Assembly: GCA_029906985.1 (NCBI GenBank)
Contig: JARYMT010000003.1
Span: 78,058-142,057 of the forward strand
DNA: 64,000 nt
Source of the DNA: Microgenomates group bacterium
GTDB taxonomy: Bacteria > Patescibacteriota > Microgenomatia > UBA1406 > GWC2-37-13
Direction of reading: 5' to 3'
Shown: piece after piece, positions 26,031 through 35,821 of the stretch
How the letters are laid out: each line of letters opens with the position of its first letter
Numbering within the stretch: the first letter of the stretch is position 1
The notes under the pieces: generated by a model
What the model saw: only the letters and a program-made list of their open reading frames with translations
What the model was told of the DNA's origin: nothing
Databases searched by the model: none
Position numbers and translations under genes: made by a program

Positions 26031-26511
26031 ATTTAATAATTTTCCGACTGGAAAAATTTTTAATAAATGGGCTAAGATAAATTTTTGCTCCAACTAATTT
26101 TGCCTGTTTTTTCTTTTTTTGATAATGAGGATCTCCTTTTGTTAAAGCGATCGTCGATGGTCTAACTAAACGAACTAATTCCTCATATTCTTTATCGTTG
26201 GTAAAATAAGGTAATTTAATAATCAAATCGACCATAATTAAATTGGCTAAAATATAAGCTCTTTCGTCTTGTTTATGAAAAGGTGGTCTTTTTTTATGGT
26301 TAAAAATAAATTCGTCTGATTCCAAAGCGACGATAAGATAATCACCTTGGTTTTTTGCCTTTTCAAGAAAAATCAAATGGCCGTAATGAAGAATATCAAA
26401 ACAACCGCCGACTAAAACTTTATTTTTAATTTGATTGATTTTTTTAAAGGTATCTTTTATATCTTTATAATTAAGAATCTTTTTGAAAATCAGTTTTCCC
26501 CACTTTCGCAT
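25990..26511 (-). CDS. Cytidylyltransferase-like nucleotidyltransferase (RfaE/TagD type)
   Basis: 173 residues with the HxGH motif in VGGCFDILHYGHLIFLEKAK near residue 45 and a family-typical ALESDEFIFNHK. The closing ISSTTR-type motif of the family is seen as FSSRKIIKYA. It probably makes a CDP- or ADP-activated small molecule; related proteins include HldE C-terminal domain and glycerol-3-phosphate cytidylyltransferase, and the substrate cannot be fixed here. TATAAT ends 7 bases before the ATG on this strand, overlapping the promoter of the divergent DUF4012 gene. Confidence 0.78.
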   Translation of the reverse strand: MRKWGKLIFKKILNYKDIKDTFKKINQIKNKVLVGGCFDILHYGHLIFLEKAKNQGDYLIVALESDEFIFNHKKRPPFHKQDERAYILANLIMVDLIIKLPYFTNDKEYEELVRLVRPSTIALTKGDPHYQKKKKQAKLVGAKIYLSPFIKNFSSRKIIKYATFLSHRTAEKN

Positions 26512-26518
26512 AATTAAA

Positions 26519-26528
26519 ATTATACAAT
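26519..26528. promoter_or_regulatory. Overlapping divergent -10 boxes of two leaderless genes
   Basis: The start codons at 26511 (minus) and 26535 (plus) are only 23 bases apart. TATAAT on the minus strand (26524-26519) sits 7 bases before one ATG, and TACAAT on the plus strand (26523-26528) sits 6 bases before the other. The two -10 boxes share bases, so RNA polymerase can fire only one way at a time. Confidence 0.55.
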
Positions 26529-26534
26529 AAACTT

Positions 26535-28817
26535 ATGAGGCTTAAAGTAGAACAAGACAAATCAAAACAAAAACTCTTGATTATTGACAAAAATCCAAAT
26601 TTTGTCAGCAACCAGCTAAAAATAATTTTTGAGAAATATGACAACCAGGTTTTTTTTTCGACCAAATTACCGGAGAACCTGGAAATGTTTAATATTTGTT
26701 TTTTTATTAATCCTTCAGAAAAATCTTTAAATCTTGCTTTTCAAAAAAATTACCAAAGAATGGTTTTGATTTATCTAAATGAGAAAGAAAAAAATATTTT
26801 TAAAATTTTACAAAAAATCACCAAGGAAAAAATAAATCGGATCAAAGTTATTTATATCAATGGCGACAGACATTATTGCCAGCAATCCTTGGAAAAAATT
26901 CTTTGGTTTTCTTTTTCTAAAAGTCAAGAAAAATTCCTTCAACTTAAACAACTCAATAAACCATCAAAAAAGAATATCCCATCCCGTCAACAAAAAAAAT
27001 TATTAAATTTTATTTTTCATTTTAATAAAAAATTTTTTCTTCTTTTCTTTTTATTATTTATTTTAATTGGTCATTTATTTTTTCTATTACCTTTAACTTT
27101 AAGCTATTATCATTTATATCAAGGCGGCAAAAATTTTCTTCAAAATAATATCTCTTTAACCGAAACAAATCTTAATCGCAGTCAAAATCTATATGACTTA
27201 AGTCGGAAATTTTATTCAGTTAGCCGGCCGACTTTTCTTTTGTTTTCCCTAGCTCTTTTCCCTGACAGCGCCCTACAAATTAATGAAAAAGGAATTATTG
27301 TTCTTAGGCACTTTATTATGCTTAATGAAAACGGCCAACAGATATTAAAACTTATTTTAAAAAAAGACAAAACCCCTAATGAAAAAGAAAGTTTGAAAAT
27401 TCGTTTTAGTCAAGTTAAAAACGAACTTGATTTTTTAGCAAAAGAAATAATTTTTTTAAATCAAAAATTGCCTAATTGGCCTCAAATAAAAGAGTTAAAA
27501 AATAAATTAACTATCGCTAATGATTTGTTAAATAAAGCCAATCAGCTATTTCCCTATCTTGATCAAGTGATGGCGAAAAATGATGAAAAAAAATATCTCC
27601 TGCTTTTTGCCAATAATATGGAATTAAGACCCGGCGGGGGATTTATCGGCTCTTTTGGCATCGTTATTTTTAAAGATAATACTTTTTATGATTTAAAAAT
27701 TTATGATGTCTATGATGCCGATGGACAATTGATTGCCCATATTCGACCTCCTGATCCAATAAAAAATTATTTAAAACAGCCGCATTGGTTTTTGAGAGAT
27801 TCGGCATTTTCCGGGGATTTTCTTGAAAATTATAGTCAAGCGAAATTTTTTCTTGATAAAGAATTAGGGATTGTAGATTTATCAGGCGCTGTTTTGATTA
27901 CTACCACAGCTGTTAATAATATCTTAGAGGCATTTGGCAATCTTTACCTCCCGGATTTTCGGGAAAATGTCAATAAGGATAATTTTTATTTGAAAGCCCA
28001 ATATTATTCTGAAAAAAATTTTTTCGCCGGCTCACTTCAAAAGAAAAATTTCCTTTCTTCGGTGGCCCGAGCGGCTCTTGTCAATTTCGAAAACGTTTCT
28101 TTAAAAAAATTATTCCTTGGCTTAAAAAAATCTCTTGACGAAAAGCAAATAGTTATTTATCTTGACCAGCCCAATTTACAAAAAATTATTGATTCTTATT
28201 ATTGGTCAGGAAGAATTATCCAACCTACTTGTCCACCAAACCTTATTAATTGTCTGCCAGATTATATTTTCCCTCTTGATGCTAATTTAGGAGTGAATAA
28301 GGCTAATTTTTTCATTACCCGTCTGATTGAAACGACGATCAAAATTGATTCCCAAGGTAATTTTCATAATATTATATTGATCAAATTCAAAAATAATTCG
28401 CCCAACGAAGTTTTTCCCGGAGGTTACTACCGAAATTATTTTCAGCTTCTTCTTCCTAAAGATAGTTTTGTGAAAAAAATTACTAAAAACGACACTCTGG
28501 TGGAAGATTTTGATGAAGAAAATAGCCAATTCAAAAAAATTGGTTTTTTTTTCGAATTAGCTCCGTTAAAATCAGCCGAAATTAAAATCGAATATCAACC
28601 GCCATTTATAATCAATAAAGGAAGAAATATTTATCAATTATTAGTCCAAAAACAAATTGGCTCCTCAAATAATGATTTCATTTTAAAGGTTTCTTTGCCC
28701 AAAAATATCTATCTTGTCAACCAAAATTTTTCTCCCCTTGTCAAAGACAATCAAATTAACTATAATACAACTTTATCGGCAGATAAAATTTTTTTTATCG
28801 AATTAATGAAAGAATAA
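26535..28817 (+). CDS. DUF4012 domain membrane protein
   Basis: 760 residues. The first 150 residues look like a Rossmann-type receiver or P-loop-lacking domain (KLLIIDKNPNFVSNQL) without clear catalytic residues. A membrane helix lies near 170-192 and is followed by a helical segment. The DUF4012 core begins near 355 (YLLLFANNMELRPGGGFIGSFG), and a beta-rich extracellular part follows. The family is widespread in CPR and Actinobacteria and is thought to act at the cell surface; the function is unknown. It is one of the largest proteins here, and rplY follows after one base. Confidence 0.85.
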   Translation: MRLKVEQDKSKQKLLIIDKNPNFVSNQLKIIFEKYDNQVFFSTKLPENLEMFNICFFINPSEKSLNLAFQKNYQRMVLIYLNEKEKNIFKILQKITKEKINRIKVIYINGDRHYCQQSLEKILWFSFSKSQEKFLQLKQLNKPSKKNIPSRQQKKLLNFIFHFNKKFFLLFFLLFILIGHLFFLLPLTLSYYHLYQGGKNFLQNNISLTETNLNRSQNLYDLSRKFYSVSRPTFLLFSLALFPDSALQINEKGIIVLRHFIMLNENGQQILKLILKKDKTPNEKESLKIRFSQVKNELDFLAKEIIFLNQKLPNWPQIKELKNKLTIANDLLNKANQLFPYLDQVMAKNDEKKYLLLFANNMELRPGGGFIGSFGIVIFKDNTFYDLKIYDVYDADGQLIAHIRPPDPIKNYLKQPHWFLRDSAFSGDFLENYSQAKFFLDKELGIVDLSGAVLITTTAVNNILEAFGNLYLPDFRENVNKDNFYLKAQYYSEKNFFAGSLQKKNFLSSVARAALVNFENVSLKKLFLGLKKSLDEKQIVIYLDQPNLQKIIDSYYWSGRIIQPTCPPNLINCLPDYIFPLDANLGVNKANFFITRLIETTIKIDSQGNFHNIILIKFKNNSPNEVFPGGYYRNYFQLLLPKDSFVKKITKNDTLVEDFDEENSQFKKIGFFFELAPLKSAEIKIEYQPPFIINKGRNIYQLLVQKQIGSSNNDFILKVSLPKNIYLVNQNFSPLVKDNQINYNTTLSADKIFFIELMKE

Positions 28818-28818
28818 T

Positions 28819-29568
28819 ATGACTAAAACAAAATCAACAAAAAAAATTGAATCAAACAAATTATCGATAAAAGTTGAGGAAAGAAAAGTTTTTGGAAAAA
28901 AACTCAAAAAAATAAGAAAAGAAGGTTTAATACCAGCCAATATTTACGGAGTTGATTTTAAATCAAAATCGATTAGTGTTAATTTTAAAGATTTCTTAAA
29001 AATTTATAAAATCGCTAAAGAAACCGGCATTGTTTATCTTCATTTTAGAGATGAAGAAATCCCGGTTTTGATAAGAAATATCCAGCGTCATCCGGTTGGC
29101 GACACGATTCTTCATGTCGATTTTAGAAAAATTAATTTAACCCAAAATATTAAAACTAAAGTACCAGTAAAACTGGTTGGCCAATCAGAAGCTGTTAGCC
29201 AAAAAGGCGGTGTCCTTTTGGCCCAGATGGATGAATTAATGATTGAGTCTTTACCGCAAAATATTCCTCCAGCAATTGAAGTCGATATCAGTGTTCTTAA
29301 AGAGATTGGTAGCGAAATCAAAGTATCTGATTTAACTAAAGCGACAAATTATAAAATTTTGGAAGAACCGGGAAAAGTCATTGTTTCGGTTATTGAACAT
29401 AAGGAAGAAAGCATTGTCCCAGAAACTGCCCCGGCCGCTGCTCCTGAAGTGATTACCGAAGCGGGAAAAACCGAAGAAACCGCCCAAACTAAAGAGACCC
29501 CACCGAAAACCGGTGCTCCGGCTGTCGATCAAGAAAAAAAATCTGGAGAAAAAACTTCCCAAAAATAA
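28819..29568 (+). CDS. rplY: 50S ribosomal protein L25 (Ctc type)
   Basis: Binds 5S rRNA. Residues about 15-105 form the L25 domain (VEERKVFGKKLKKIRKEGLIPANIYG, LHVDFRKI); residues about 110-205 are the TL5/CTC-type C-terminal beta domain (VKLVGQSEAVSQKGGVLLAQMDELMIESLP). The last 45 residues are a low-complexity Ala/Glu/Thr/Pro/Lys tail. Length (249) is at the upper end for the family. It starts one base after the DUF4012 gene, so the two are coupled. Confidence 0.93.
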   Translation: MTKTKSTKKIESNKLSIKVEERKVFGKKLKKIRKEGLIPANIYGVDFKSKSISVNFKDFLKIYKIAKETGIVYLHFRDEEIPVLIRNIQRHPVGDTILHVDFRKINLTQNIKTKVPVKLVGQSEAVSQKGGVLLAQMDELMIESLPQNIPPAIEVDISVLKEIGSEIKVSDLTKATNYKILEEPGKVIVSVIEHKEESIVPETAPAAAPEVITEAGKTEETAQTKETPPKTGAPAVDQEKKSGEKTSQK

Positions 29569-29594
29569 ATTCTTTCTGATAAAATAAAAGCTAT

Positions 29595-30602
29595 ATGACT
29601 ATTATTAAAACTGAATTTTCCCTAGCTTTAAATCAGGTAGCCACAGAGAGAGGTATTTCTGTCAATGAAGTGGTCGAATCAATTGAGGCGGCGATTTTAG
29701 CCGCTTACAAAAAAGAATATCCGCAAGAAGCTTCAGAGGAAATCAAAGCAAAAATTAACCGAGAAACTGGAGAGGCTAAAATATTTAAAAAAAATAAAGA
29801 GATTACTCCTCCAGGTTTTGGCCGAATTGCCGCTCAAACTGCTAAACAAGTGATTTTACAGAAAATTCGCGAGGCGGAAAAGAAAACAGTAGTTTCTCAT
29901 TATCGCTCGCAAATAGGTAAATTGGTCCGCGGTCGAGTGATTCGATATGATGGCCGTAATGCTTATTTAGACATCGGTAAAACCGAGGGAGTTTTACCTA
30001 AAGAGGAACAAATTAAAAATGAACATTATGCGTTAAATGATAGTTTGATTGTTTATTTAAAAGAGATTAAGGAAGATAAATTTGGTAATCCGCGAATTAT
30101 CCTTTCCCGAACCGACCCAAAATTAGTGGAAGAATTATTTAGAAAAGAAGTACCAGAAATTGCTTCCGGGGCAGTGGAAATAAAAAAAGTTGTCCGTGAA
30201 CCGGGAGAAAGAGCAAAAATCGCTGTCTTTAGTAATCAAAGCGGCGTAGATCCAGTCGGTGCTTGCGTCGGCCAAAAAGGTGTCCGTGTCCAAACCGTCA
30301 CCGACGAACTTGGCGGTCAAGAAAAAATTGATGTCATCCAATGGAATAAAGATGAAAGATTATTTTTAATTGCCTCCCTCTCTCCGGCAAAAATAACCGA
30401 AGTAGAATTGGATAAAAAATCTAAAAAATCCAAAATCATTGTTGATGAAGTTCAGGCTCCTTTGGCAATTGGTAAAAACGGCGTTAATGTCAATTTGGCT
30501 TCAAAACTTACTGGCTATGAGATAGATATTATTCAAAAAACCACTAATTCAACTTCTAAGAAAAAAGATTCAGTTCCTTTACCCAAAGCAGGAACTTCGT
30601 AA
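29595..30602 (+). CDS. nusA: Transcription factor NusA, short form
   Basis: Binds RNA polymerase and nascent RNA, affecting pausing and termination. 335 residues: N-terminal domain (about 1-125: VATERGISVNEVVESIEAAILAAYKKEY), S1 domain (GKLVRGRVIRYDGRNAYLDIG), then KH1 and KH2 (VGACVGQKGVRVQTVTDELGGQEKIDVI, APLAIGKNGVNVNLASKLTGYEIDI). The acidic repeats of E. coli NusA are absent, as in most Gram-positive bacteria. The nusA-infB order is the standard one. Confidence 0.95.
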   Translation: MTIIKTEFSLALNQVATERGISVNEVVESIEAAILAAYKKEYPQEASEEIKAKINRETGEAKIFKKNKEITPPGFGRIAAQTAKQVILQKIREAEKKTVVSHYRSQIGKLVRGRVIRYDGRNAYLDIGKTEGVLPKEEQIKNEHYALNDSLIVYLKEIKEDKFGNPRIILSRTDPKLVEELFRKEVPEIASGAVEIKKVVREPGERAKIAVFSNQSGVDPVGACVGQKGVRVQTVTDELGGQEKIDVIQWNKDERLFLIASLSPAKITEVELDKKSKKSKIIVDEVQAPLAIGKNGVNVNLASKLTGYEIDIIQKTTNSTSKKKDSVPLPKAGTS

Positions 30603-30629
30603 TCTTTGAATTTTTTTTAAAAAATAGTT

Positions 30630-32090
30630 ATGAAATTATTAGCTCGACCTCCGGTAGTTGTTGTTTTAGGCCATGTTGATCATGGCAAGACTTCTCTATT
30701 GGACTATATCAGGAAAAGCCGATTGACAGCCAAAGAAGCCGGCCAAATTACCCAAAGAATCGGCGCTTACGAAGTCATTACAAAAATTAAAGGCTATAAA
30801 ACTGATAAAATCACCTTCATTGATACGCCCGGTCATGAGGCTTTTTCCGAATTAAGATCAAGAGGAGCCAATGTCGCTGATATTGCCATTTTGATTATCG
30901 ATGCTAAGGACTCAGTGATGCCTCAAACTATTGAATCAATTTCTCATGTTAAAGCGGCGAAAATTCCGATGATCGTCGCTATTAATAAGATAGATCTACC
31001 TCAAGCTAATCCAGAAAAAGTAAAAAGTGATTTAACCAAATATGAGGTTTTGGTGGAAGGTAAGGGAGGAAAAATTCCTGTCGTCAATATCTCGGCGCTT
31101 AAAGGAACCGGAATCAATGATCTTTTAGAAACTATTTTATTAATTGGCGCCGATCTTAATTTGACTTATAACCCGAATAGTCCACCGAAAGCATTCATTA
31201 TCGAGACTAAAAAAGATCGCCGGGGAATTGTTGTCAGCGCCATCATTAAAGATGGTTGTTTAAAAATCGGCGATGTTATTTATGCCGAAGAAAAAAAAGC
31301 CAAAATCCGCTCACTTTTAAATGATTTGTCCCAACCAATGGAGGTGGTTTATCCATCAACGCCCTTTGAACTTTTGGGATTTGAGGAATTGCCTTCGGTT
31401 GGCGCCGAAATAACCAATCAATCTTTAATCAAAAATCAGCCGGTAAAAGAAACTGCCAAAATTATTAACCAAACAATAAATATTGAGGAATTACTACACT
31501 CAAAGCAAGAAGAAAAAAAACTGAAATTAATTATCAAAGCTGATTCGCAAGGGACTTTAAATTCTATTTGTAACAGTGTTTGTCAAAATAAAAATATTGA
31601 AATAATCTTAAGATCAGTCGGAGATATCAACCGCTCGGATGTTTTTTTGGCAAAAACTACTAAAGCGATTATTGTTGGTTTTGAAGTAGCTCTTCCTTTG
31701 GAAGTCAAAAGTTTAGCCAAACAAGAAAAAGTAATTATTAAAACTTATAGTATTATCTATGAGCTATTAGAAGAGCTAACCGAAGTCAGCCAACTTTTAA
31801 AAGAAAAAGAAATTGAAGAAAAAAACTACAAAGGCGAAGCAAAAATTTTAGCCTCTTTTATCATTGACCAAGAAAAAGTCTTTGGTGTCGAAATAACTAA
31901 AGGAAAAATCAATCTCGGTGATAATTTAGAAGTTTACCGAAATAATAACCTCATTGGCAAAACTAAGCTTGTTTCTTTAAAAATCAAAGCTAAAAAAGTA
32001 GCCGAAGTTAAAAAGGAACAAGAAGCGGGAATGATCTTTTCGCCTCAACTTGACATTCGGATTGGCGATGTGGTAAAATCTATCTTATAA
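30630..32090 (+). CDS. infB: Translation initiation factor IF-2, minimal form
   Basis: GTPase that places initiator tRNA on the ribosome. 486 residues, beginning directly with the G domain (VVVLGHVDHGKTSLLDYIRKS; DTPGHEAF; NKIDLP), followed by domain II, domain III and the C-terminal domain IV (IGDVVKSIL at the very end). The long N-terminal extension of most bacterial IF-2 is missing. Directly follows nusA by 27 bases; the usual ylxR and rplGA-type small genes in between are absent. Confidence 0.95.
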   Translation: MKLLARPPVVVVLGHVDHGKTSLLDYIRKSRLTAKEAGQITQRIGAYEVITKIKGYKTDKITFIDTPGHEAFSELRSRGANVADIAILIIDAKDSVMPQTIESISHVKAAKIPMIVAINKIDLPQANPEKVKSDLTKYEVLVEGKGGKIPVVNISALKGTGINDLLETILLIGADLNLTYNPNSPPKAFIIETKKDRRGIVVSAIIKDGCLKIGDVIYAEEKKAKIRSLLNDLSQPMEVVYPSTPFELLGFEELPSVGAEITNQSLIKNQPVKETAKIINQTINIEELLHSKQEEKKLKLIIKADSQGTLNSICNSVCQNKNIEIILRSVGDINRSDVFLAKTTKAIIVGFEVALPLEVKSLAKQEKVIIKTYSIIYELLEELTEVSQLLKEKEIEEKNYKGEAKILASFIIDQEKVFGVEITKGKINLGDNLEVYRNNNLIGKTKLVSLKIKAKKVAEVKKEQEAGMIFSPQLDIRIGDVVKSIL

Positions 32091-32094
32091 TATT

Positions 32095-33006
32095 ATGTTC
32101 CCAAATAACAATTCCCTTTTAAAAATAGCCGATATAATTAACAAAGGAAATAGTGGAGCAATTGTTTTAAATCAAAATCCAACTGTTGATTCGGTAGCGG
32201 CTGCCACGGCTTTATATCTTTTTTTAACAAAAATTGGCAAAAATATTAGTCTTGTCTGCTCCCAACCGGTAAATAATAATCTCTTTGGCAGTGATAAAAT
32301 CCAAACCGATTTAACCGTATCAGGTAATAATTTAGTAATTTCATTTCCCTATGTTGAAGGCTCGATTGATAAAGTGGATTATAATATTCAGGGAAATTTT
32401 TTTAATTTAATTATTACCCCGAGAGCCGGTCAGCCAAAACTTGATCCCAATCAAGTCAAGTTTTTATACAGCGGCGGAACTCTAGATTTTATTATCACCA
32501 TCGATGCTTCTAGCCTAACTGATCTTGGGGAAATTTACTCTAATTATCAAAATGAATTTCAGGGAAAAAATATTATAAATATAGACCGACATTTCAATAA
32601 TAGTTTTTTTGGAACCGTCAACTTTGTCAATAAAACCAGTTCTTCTACCTCGGAAATGGTTTTTAAAATCATCCGTTCTTTAAATGGTCAATTAGATAGC
32701 CAAATTGCCACAAATCTTTATGCGGGGTTGGTGGCGGCAACTAATAATTTTAGTTCTTATTCGGTTAATCCGGAGACTTTTCAAACAGCAGCGGAATTAT
32801 TAAAATTAGGCGCCCAAAAAAAGACGGCTAAAGCTCCTTCCCAGCCTTTGGGAACCGATTCTTCTTTAAAACAGTCAATTAATTTCAACAAGCCGCAGGC
32901 CAACAAATCAATTGGTGACGTGGAAAAAGAACCGTCAATTAAAGAAAAACCCGCCCCTCAAGATTGGTTAAAACCAAAAATTTTTAAGGGCGGCGGCTTA
33001 ATTTAA
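32095..33006 (+). CDS. Degenerate DHH-family (NrnA-like) protein
   Basis: 303 residues with a DHH-phosphoesterase-like order of strands: AIVLNQNPTVDSVAAATALYLFL, DFIITIDASSLTDLGEI, NIINIDRHFNNSFFGTVNFVNKTSSSTSEMVF, and NLYAGLVAATNNFSSY. In active enzymes these would read HxxPDxDxxGSxxAL, DxS, DHH and GLxxDTxxF. Here the metal-binding Asp/His residues are mostly changed (the DHH position reads DRH). It follows infB by 4 bases, where nrnA is found in many bacteria, so it likely derives from NrnA. The C-terminal 60 residues are a Lys/Pro-rich low-complexity tail. Catalysis is doubtful. Confidence 0.6.
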   Translation: MFPNNNSLLKIADIINKGNSGAIVLNQNPTVDSVAAATALYLFLTKIGKNISLVCSQPVNNNLFGSDKIQTDLTVSGNNLVISFPYVEGSIDKVDYNIQGNFFNLIITPRAGQPKLDPNQVKFLYSGGTLDFIITIDASSLTDLGEIYSNYQNEFQGKNIINIDRHFNNSFFGTVNFVNKTSSSTSEMVFKIIRSLNGQLDSQIATNLYAGLVAATNNFSSYSVNPETFQTAAELLKLGAQKKTAKAPSQPLGTDSSLKQSINFNKPQANKSIGDVEKEPSIKEKPAPQDWLKPKIFKGGGLI

Positions 33007-33032
33007 AATATTTTTCTTCGTTAAAATAGTTG

Positions 33033-33038
33033 TATAAT
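33033..33038 (+). promoter_or_regulatory. -10 box of a leaderless promoter for rmuC
   Basis: TATAAT ends 6 bases before the ATG at 33045. A TTG 15 bases further up could open the same frame but lies within the promoter, so it cannot be the start. Confidence 0.55.
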
Positions 33039-33044
33039 ATCTCC

Positions 33045-34028
33045 ATGTCTACAACTTTGCTTATCGTTTTAATCCTCTTTTTTATTTCTCTTCTTATCAT
33101 TCGACTTTGGCTTAACCAGCTTGAAGAAAAAGGCCGGGTATCAAATGAACTAATCGAATGGCTTAAGGAATTGGGCCGACGGGTGGAAAATTCGACCCAA
33201 GCAGTTGACCAAAAATTAACTAAAAATATGGAGATGTTTAATAGTCGTTTGGACAAAGCCGCCTATGTCATCGCTCAAGTGCAAAAAACTATTGGTGAAT
33301 TTGCGGAAATCGGCCGGTCAATGAACGAACTCCAACAATTTTTAACTTCTCCAAAACTGCGCGGCAATATTGGCGAACAAGTGTTAAAAGAGCTTTTAAG
33401 CCAATATTTTCCCCAGGATTCTTACCGTTTACAATATCTTTTTAGCAATGGAGAGAAAGTCGATGCAGTCATCAAAACCACCCAAGGCCTTATCCCGATC
33501 GACGCCAAATTCCCGATGGAAAACTTTCGAAAACTGAGTCAAACTACCGATGAAAAAACCAGAGAAAAAGTCAAAAAAAACTTTATTGACGATGTAAAAA
33601 AACATATCCAAGATATTGCCAAAAAATATATTCTGGTTGAACAGAGAACGGTAGACTATGCTTTAATGTATGTCCCTTCCGAGGCGGTTTATTATGAAAT
33701 TATTAACGAGGCAGAGCTTTTTGATTTTGCCGGCCAAAAAAGAGTCCTCCCTGTTTCGCCAATGAGTTTTTATGCTTATATGAAAGCAATTCTAATGTCT
33801 TTTGAAGGCCAAAAAATTCAGACAAAAGCTAAAGAAATTCTCGCTATTTTGCGGGCGATTAAAAAAGATTATCAAAAAACTGAAGAGGCTTTTTCAGTGA
33901 TGATCAAACATTTGACCAATGCTTATAACCAAGGAAGTCAAGTAGGGAAAAATTTAAATAATTTAGGCCAAAAATTATCATCAACTGATCTTTTGCCCCA
34001 GGAAACAGAGAAAAAATTACTGCAATGA
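33045..34028 (+). CDS. rmuC: DNA recombination protein RmuC
   Basis: 327 residues: an N-terminal membrane helix (about 3-22), a coiled-coil region (about 30-95), then the RmuC nuclease-like domain (LTSPKLRGNIGEQVLKELLSQYFPQDSYRLQY, VDAVIKTTQGLIPIDAKFPMENF, VEQRTVDYALMYVPSEAVYYEI). RmuC limits rearrangement at inverted repeats and may cleave DNA structures. The start was chosen at the ATG 6 bases after a TATAAT. Its stop overlaps recJ by ATGA. Confidence 0.92.
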   Translation: MSTTLLIVLILFFISLLIIRLWLNQLEEKGRVSNELIEWLKELGRRVENSTQAVDQKLTKNMEMFNSRLDKAAYVIAQVQKTIGEFAEIGRSMNELQQFLTSPKLRGNIGEQVLKELLSQYFPQDSYRLQYLFSNGEKVDAVIKTTQGLIPIDAKFPMENFRKLSQTTDEKTREKVKKNFIDDVKKHIQDIAKKYILVEQRTVDYALMYVPSEAVYYEIINEAELFDFAGQKRVLPVSPMSFYAYMKAILMSFEGQKIQTKAKEILAILRAIKKDYQKTEEAFSVMIKHLTNAYNQGSQVGKNLNNLGQKLSSTDLLPQETEKKLLQ

Positions 34029-35821
34029 AAATAAATTTTTTAAGACAAATCCAACCGGAAGAAACAATCTCTTATGAAAAATTAATTAATCTCCTTCTTA
34101 AAAATCGAAAAATTAAAAAAGTCAATGAATTTCTTAATCCCAAAAATCCTTTAGATATTTCTTTAACTGATTTTGGTTTTAAAAAAGAATTTAAAAAAAT
34201 TTGCCAAATTCTGGAAAATCTAAAAAAAGAGAAAAAAATGATTGTCGTCTATACCGACTATGATGCTGACGGTATTACCGGAGGAGCGATTTTGTGGGAA
34301 ACTCTTTATCTTTTGGGTTTTAAAGTTATGCCTTATGTCCCCCACCGGAAAAACGAAGGCTATGGTTTTTCCAAAATCGGCCTTAATAATGTTAAAAAAA
34401 TTTATAATCCTGATCTGATTATCAGCGTTGATCACGGCATTACCGGTGAAGAGAAAATCAAATATGCTAAATCCCTCGGAATAAAAATTATTGTCACTGA
34501 TCATCATTTGAAGCCAAAAAAAGCACCTCAATCTGCTTTGGCGGTCTTCCATATTCCCGAACTGTCAGGCGCCGGCGTCGCTTATTTTTTTGCCAAGGAA
34601 ATTTTTGATTATTTTTCCAAAGATTTGAGTAATAATAATTTTAAAGGAAAAAAAGAGCAAAAAAATAATCAAAATTCAGCAATTAAAAAAAAATTGGAAA
34701 ATTATTTTGCCACCGATTATTTGGCCCTTGCCTCGATTGGGACAGTAGCTGATCTGGTGCCTTTAATCGGAGCTTCCCGCTCGATAGTCAAATACGGACT
34801 GGCTTCTTTTCAAAAAGTAAAAAGATATGGAATAAAACACATTTTAAAAGAAGCTAGAATTGACAACCGACCGATTACTCCTTATGAAATCGGTTTTATG
34901 ATTGCTCCTCGGATTAACGCCGTCGGTCGGCTGGAACATGCTTTGGATGCTTTAAGACTTCTCTGTACCACTGATGAAAAAAGAGCCTCTAATTTAGCAT
35001 CAATCATTGGCACTAAAAATCGAGAGCGTCAGGATTTAGTGGAAAAATCTCTGGATGAAGCGATTAAAAGTCTAAAGTCAAATATTAATCAATTAAAATT
35101 AATTATTCTGATATCTGATAAATGGCATGAGGGAATCATCGGCTTAATTGCCTCAAAAATTGCCGAAAAATTTTACCGGCCAACGATCGTCATCACCAAA
35201 GTTGATGGTTTTTATAAGGGTTCGGCCCGCTCGATTCCTAATTTAGATATCACTAAATTTTTAAGGGAATTGAAAAAATATTTAATCGACATCGGCGGCC
35301 ATAAACAAGCGGCCGGATTTTCTCTTGAGGAAAAAAATATCAAAGAATTTGTCAAACAGGCAGAAAAAAAAGCTGACAAAGAATTAAAAGAAAAAGACTT
35401 AGAAAAAAAAATTACTGTTGATTTCATGATTCCGATAGCTGGATTAACCCTTGAATTAGCAAAACTAATTGAAAAACTAGAACCTTTTGGCATTGGTAAT
35501 CCCCGACCAACCTTTTACAGCCGGGCAGAAGTGGTTGACGCCAAAGTCTTTGGTAATAAAAATGAACATCTGAAGATCTTTGTAAGAAATCCTATCATTT
35601 ATTCTTCAGGTAATTCTGGCGAGCCATCGGGCAATTCAAGAAGCTCTTTTAATTCTCGACAAGCTCGAACAATAAATGGGCTTGAATTAATATCATTTTA
35701 CGCTGCTGACCAATTTCCCACCCTCTCCAGAGGCCAAATAATCGATGTCGTCTATACCCTCGAAATCGACCGATGGGAAGGAAAAGAAAAAGTAAGGGGA
35801 AAAATAATGTTAATTTTTTAA
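34025..35821 (+). CDS. recJ: Single-stranded-DNA exonuclease RecJ
   Basis: 5'-3' ssDNA exonuclease used in repair. 598 residues with the DHH core: VVYTDYDADGITGGAILWE near residue 80 (DxDxDG), SVDHGITG near 138, VTDHHLKP near 158 (DHH), and IGTVADLVPL near 240. The DHHA1 domain follows with GGHKQAAGFSLEE near 425, then the OB-like C-terminus. An additional Lys/Asn-rich segment sits near 200-225. It overlaps rmuC by ATGA and, tail to tail, the next gene by 4 bases. Confidence 0.93.
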   Translation: MKINFLRQIQPEETISYEKLINLLLKNRKIKKVNEFLNPKNPLDISLTDFGFKKEFKKICQILENLKKEKKMIVVYTDYDADGITGGAILWETLYLLGFKVMPYVPHRKNEGYGFSKIGLNNVKKIYNPDLIISVDHGITGEEKIKYAKSLGIKIIVTDHHLKPKKAPQSALAVFHIPELSGAGVAYFFAKEIFDYFSKDLSNNNFKGKKEQKNNQNSAIKKKLENYFATDYLALASIGTVADLVPLIGASRSIVKYGLASFQKVKRYGIKHILKEARIDNRPITPYEIGFMIAPRINAVGRLEHALDALRLLCTTDEKRASNLASIIGTKNRERQDLVEKSLDEAIKSLKSNINQLKLIILISDKWHEGIIGLIASKIAEKFYRPTIVITKVDGFYKGSARSIPNLDITKFLRELKKYLIDIGGHKQAAGFSLEEKNIKEFVKQAEKKADKELKEKDLEKKITVDFMIPIAGLTLELAKLIEKLEPFGIGNPRPTFYSRAEVVDAKVFGNKNEHLKIFVRNPIIYSSGNSGEPSGNSRSSFNSRQARTINGLELISFYAADQFPTLSRGQIIDVVYTLEIDRWEGKEKVRGKIMLIF

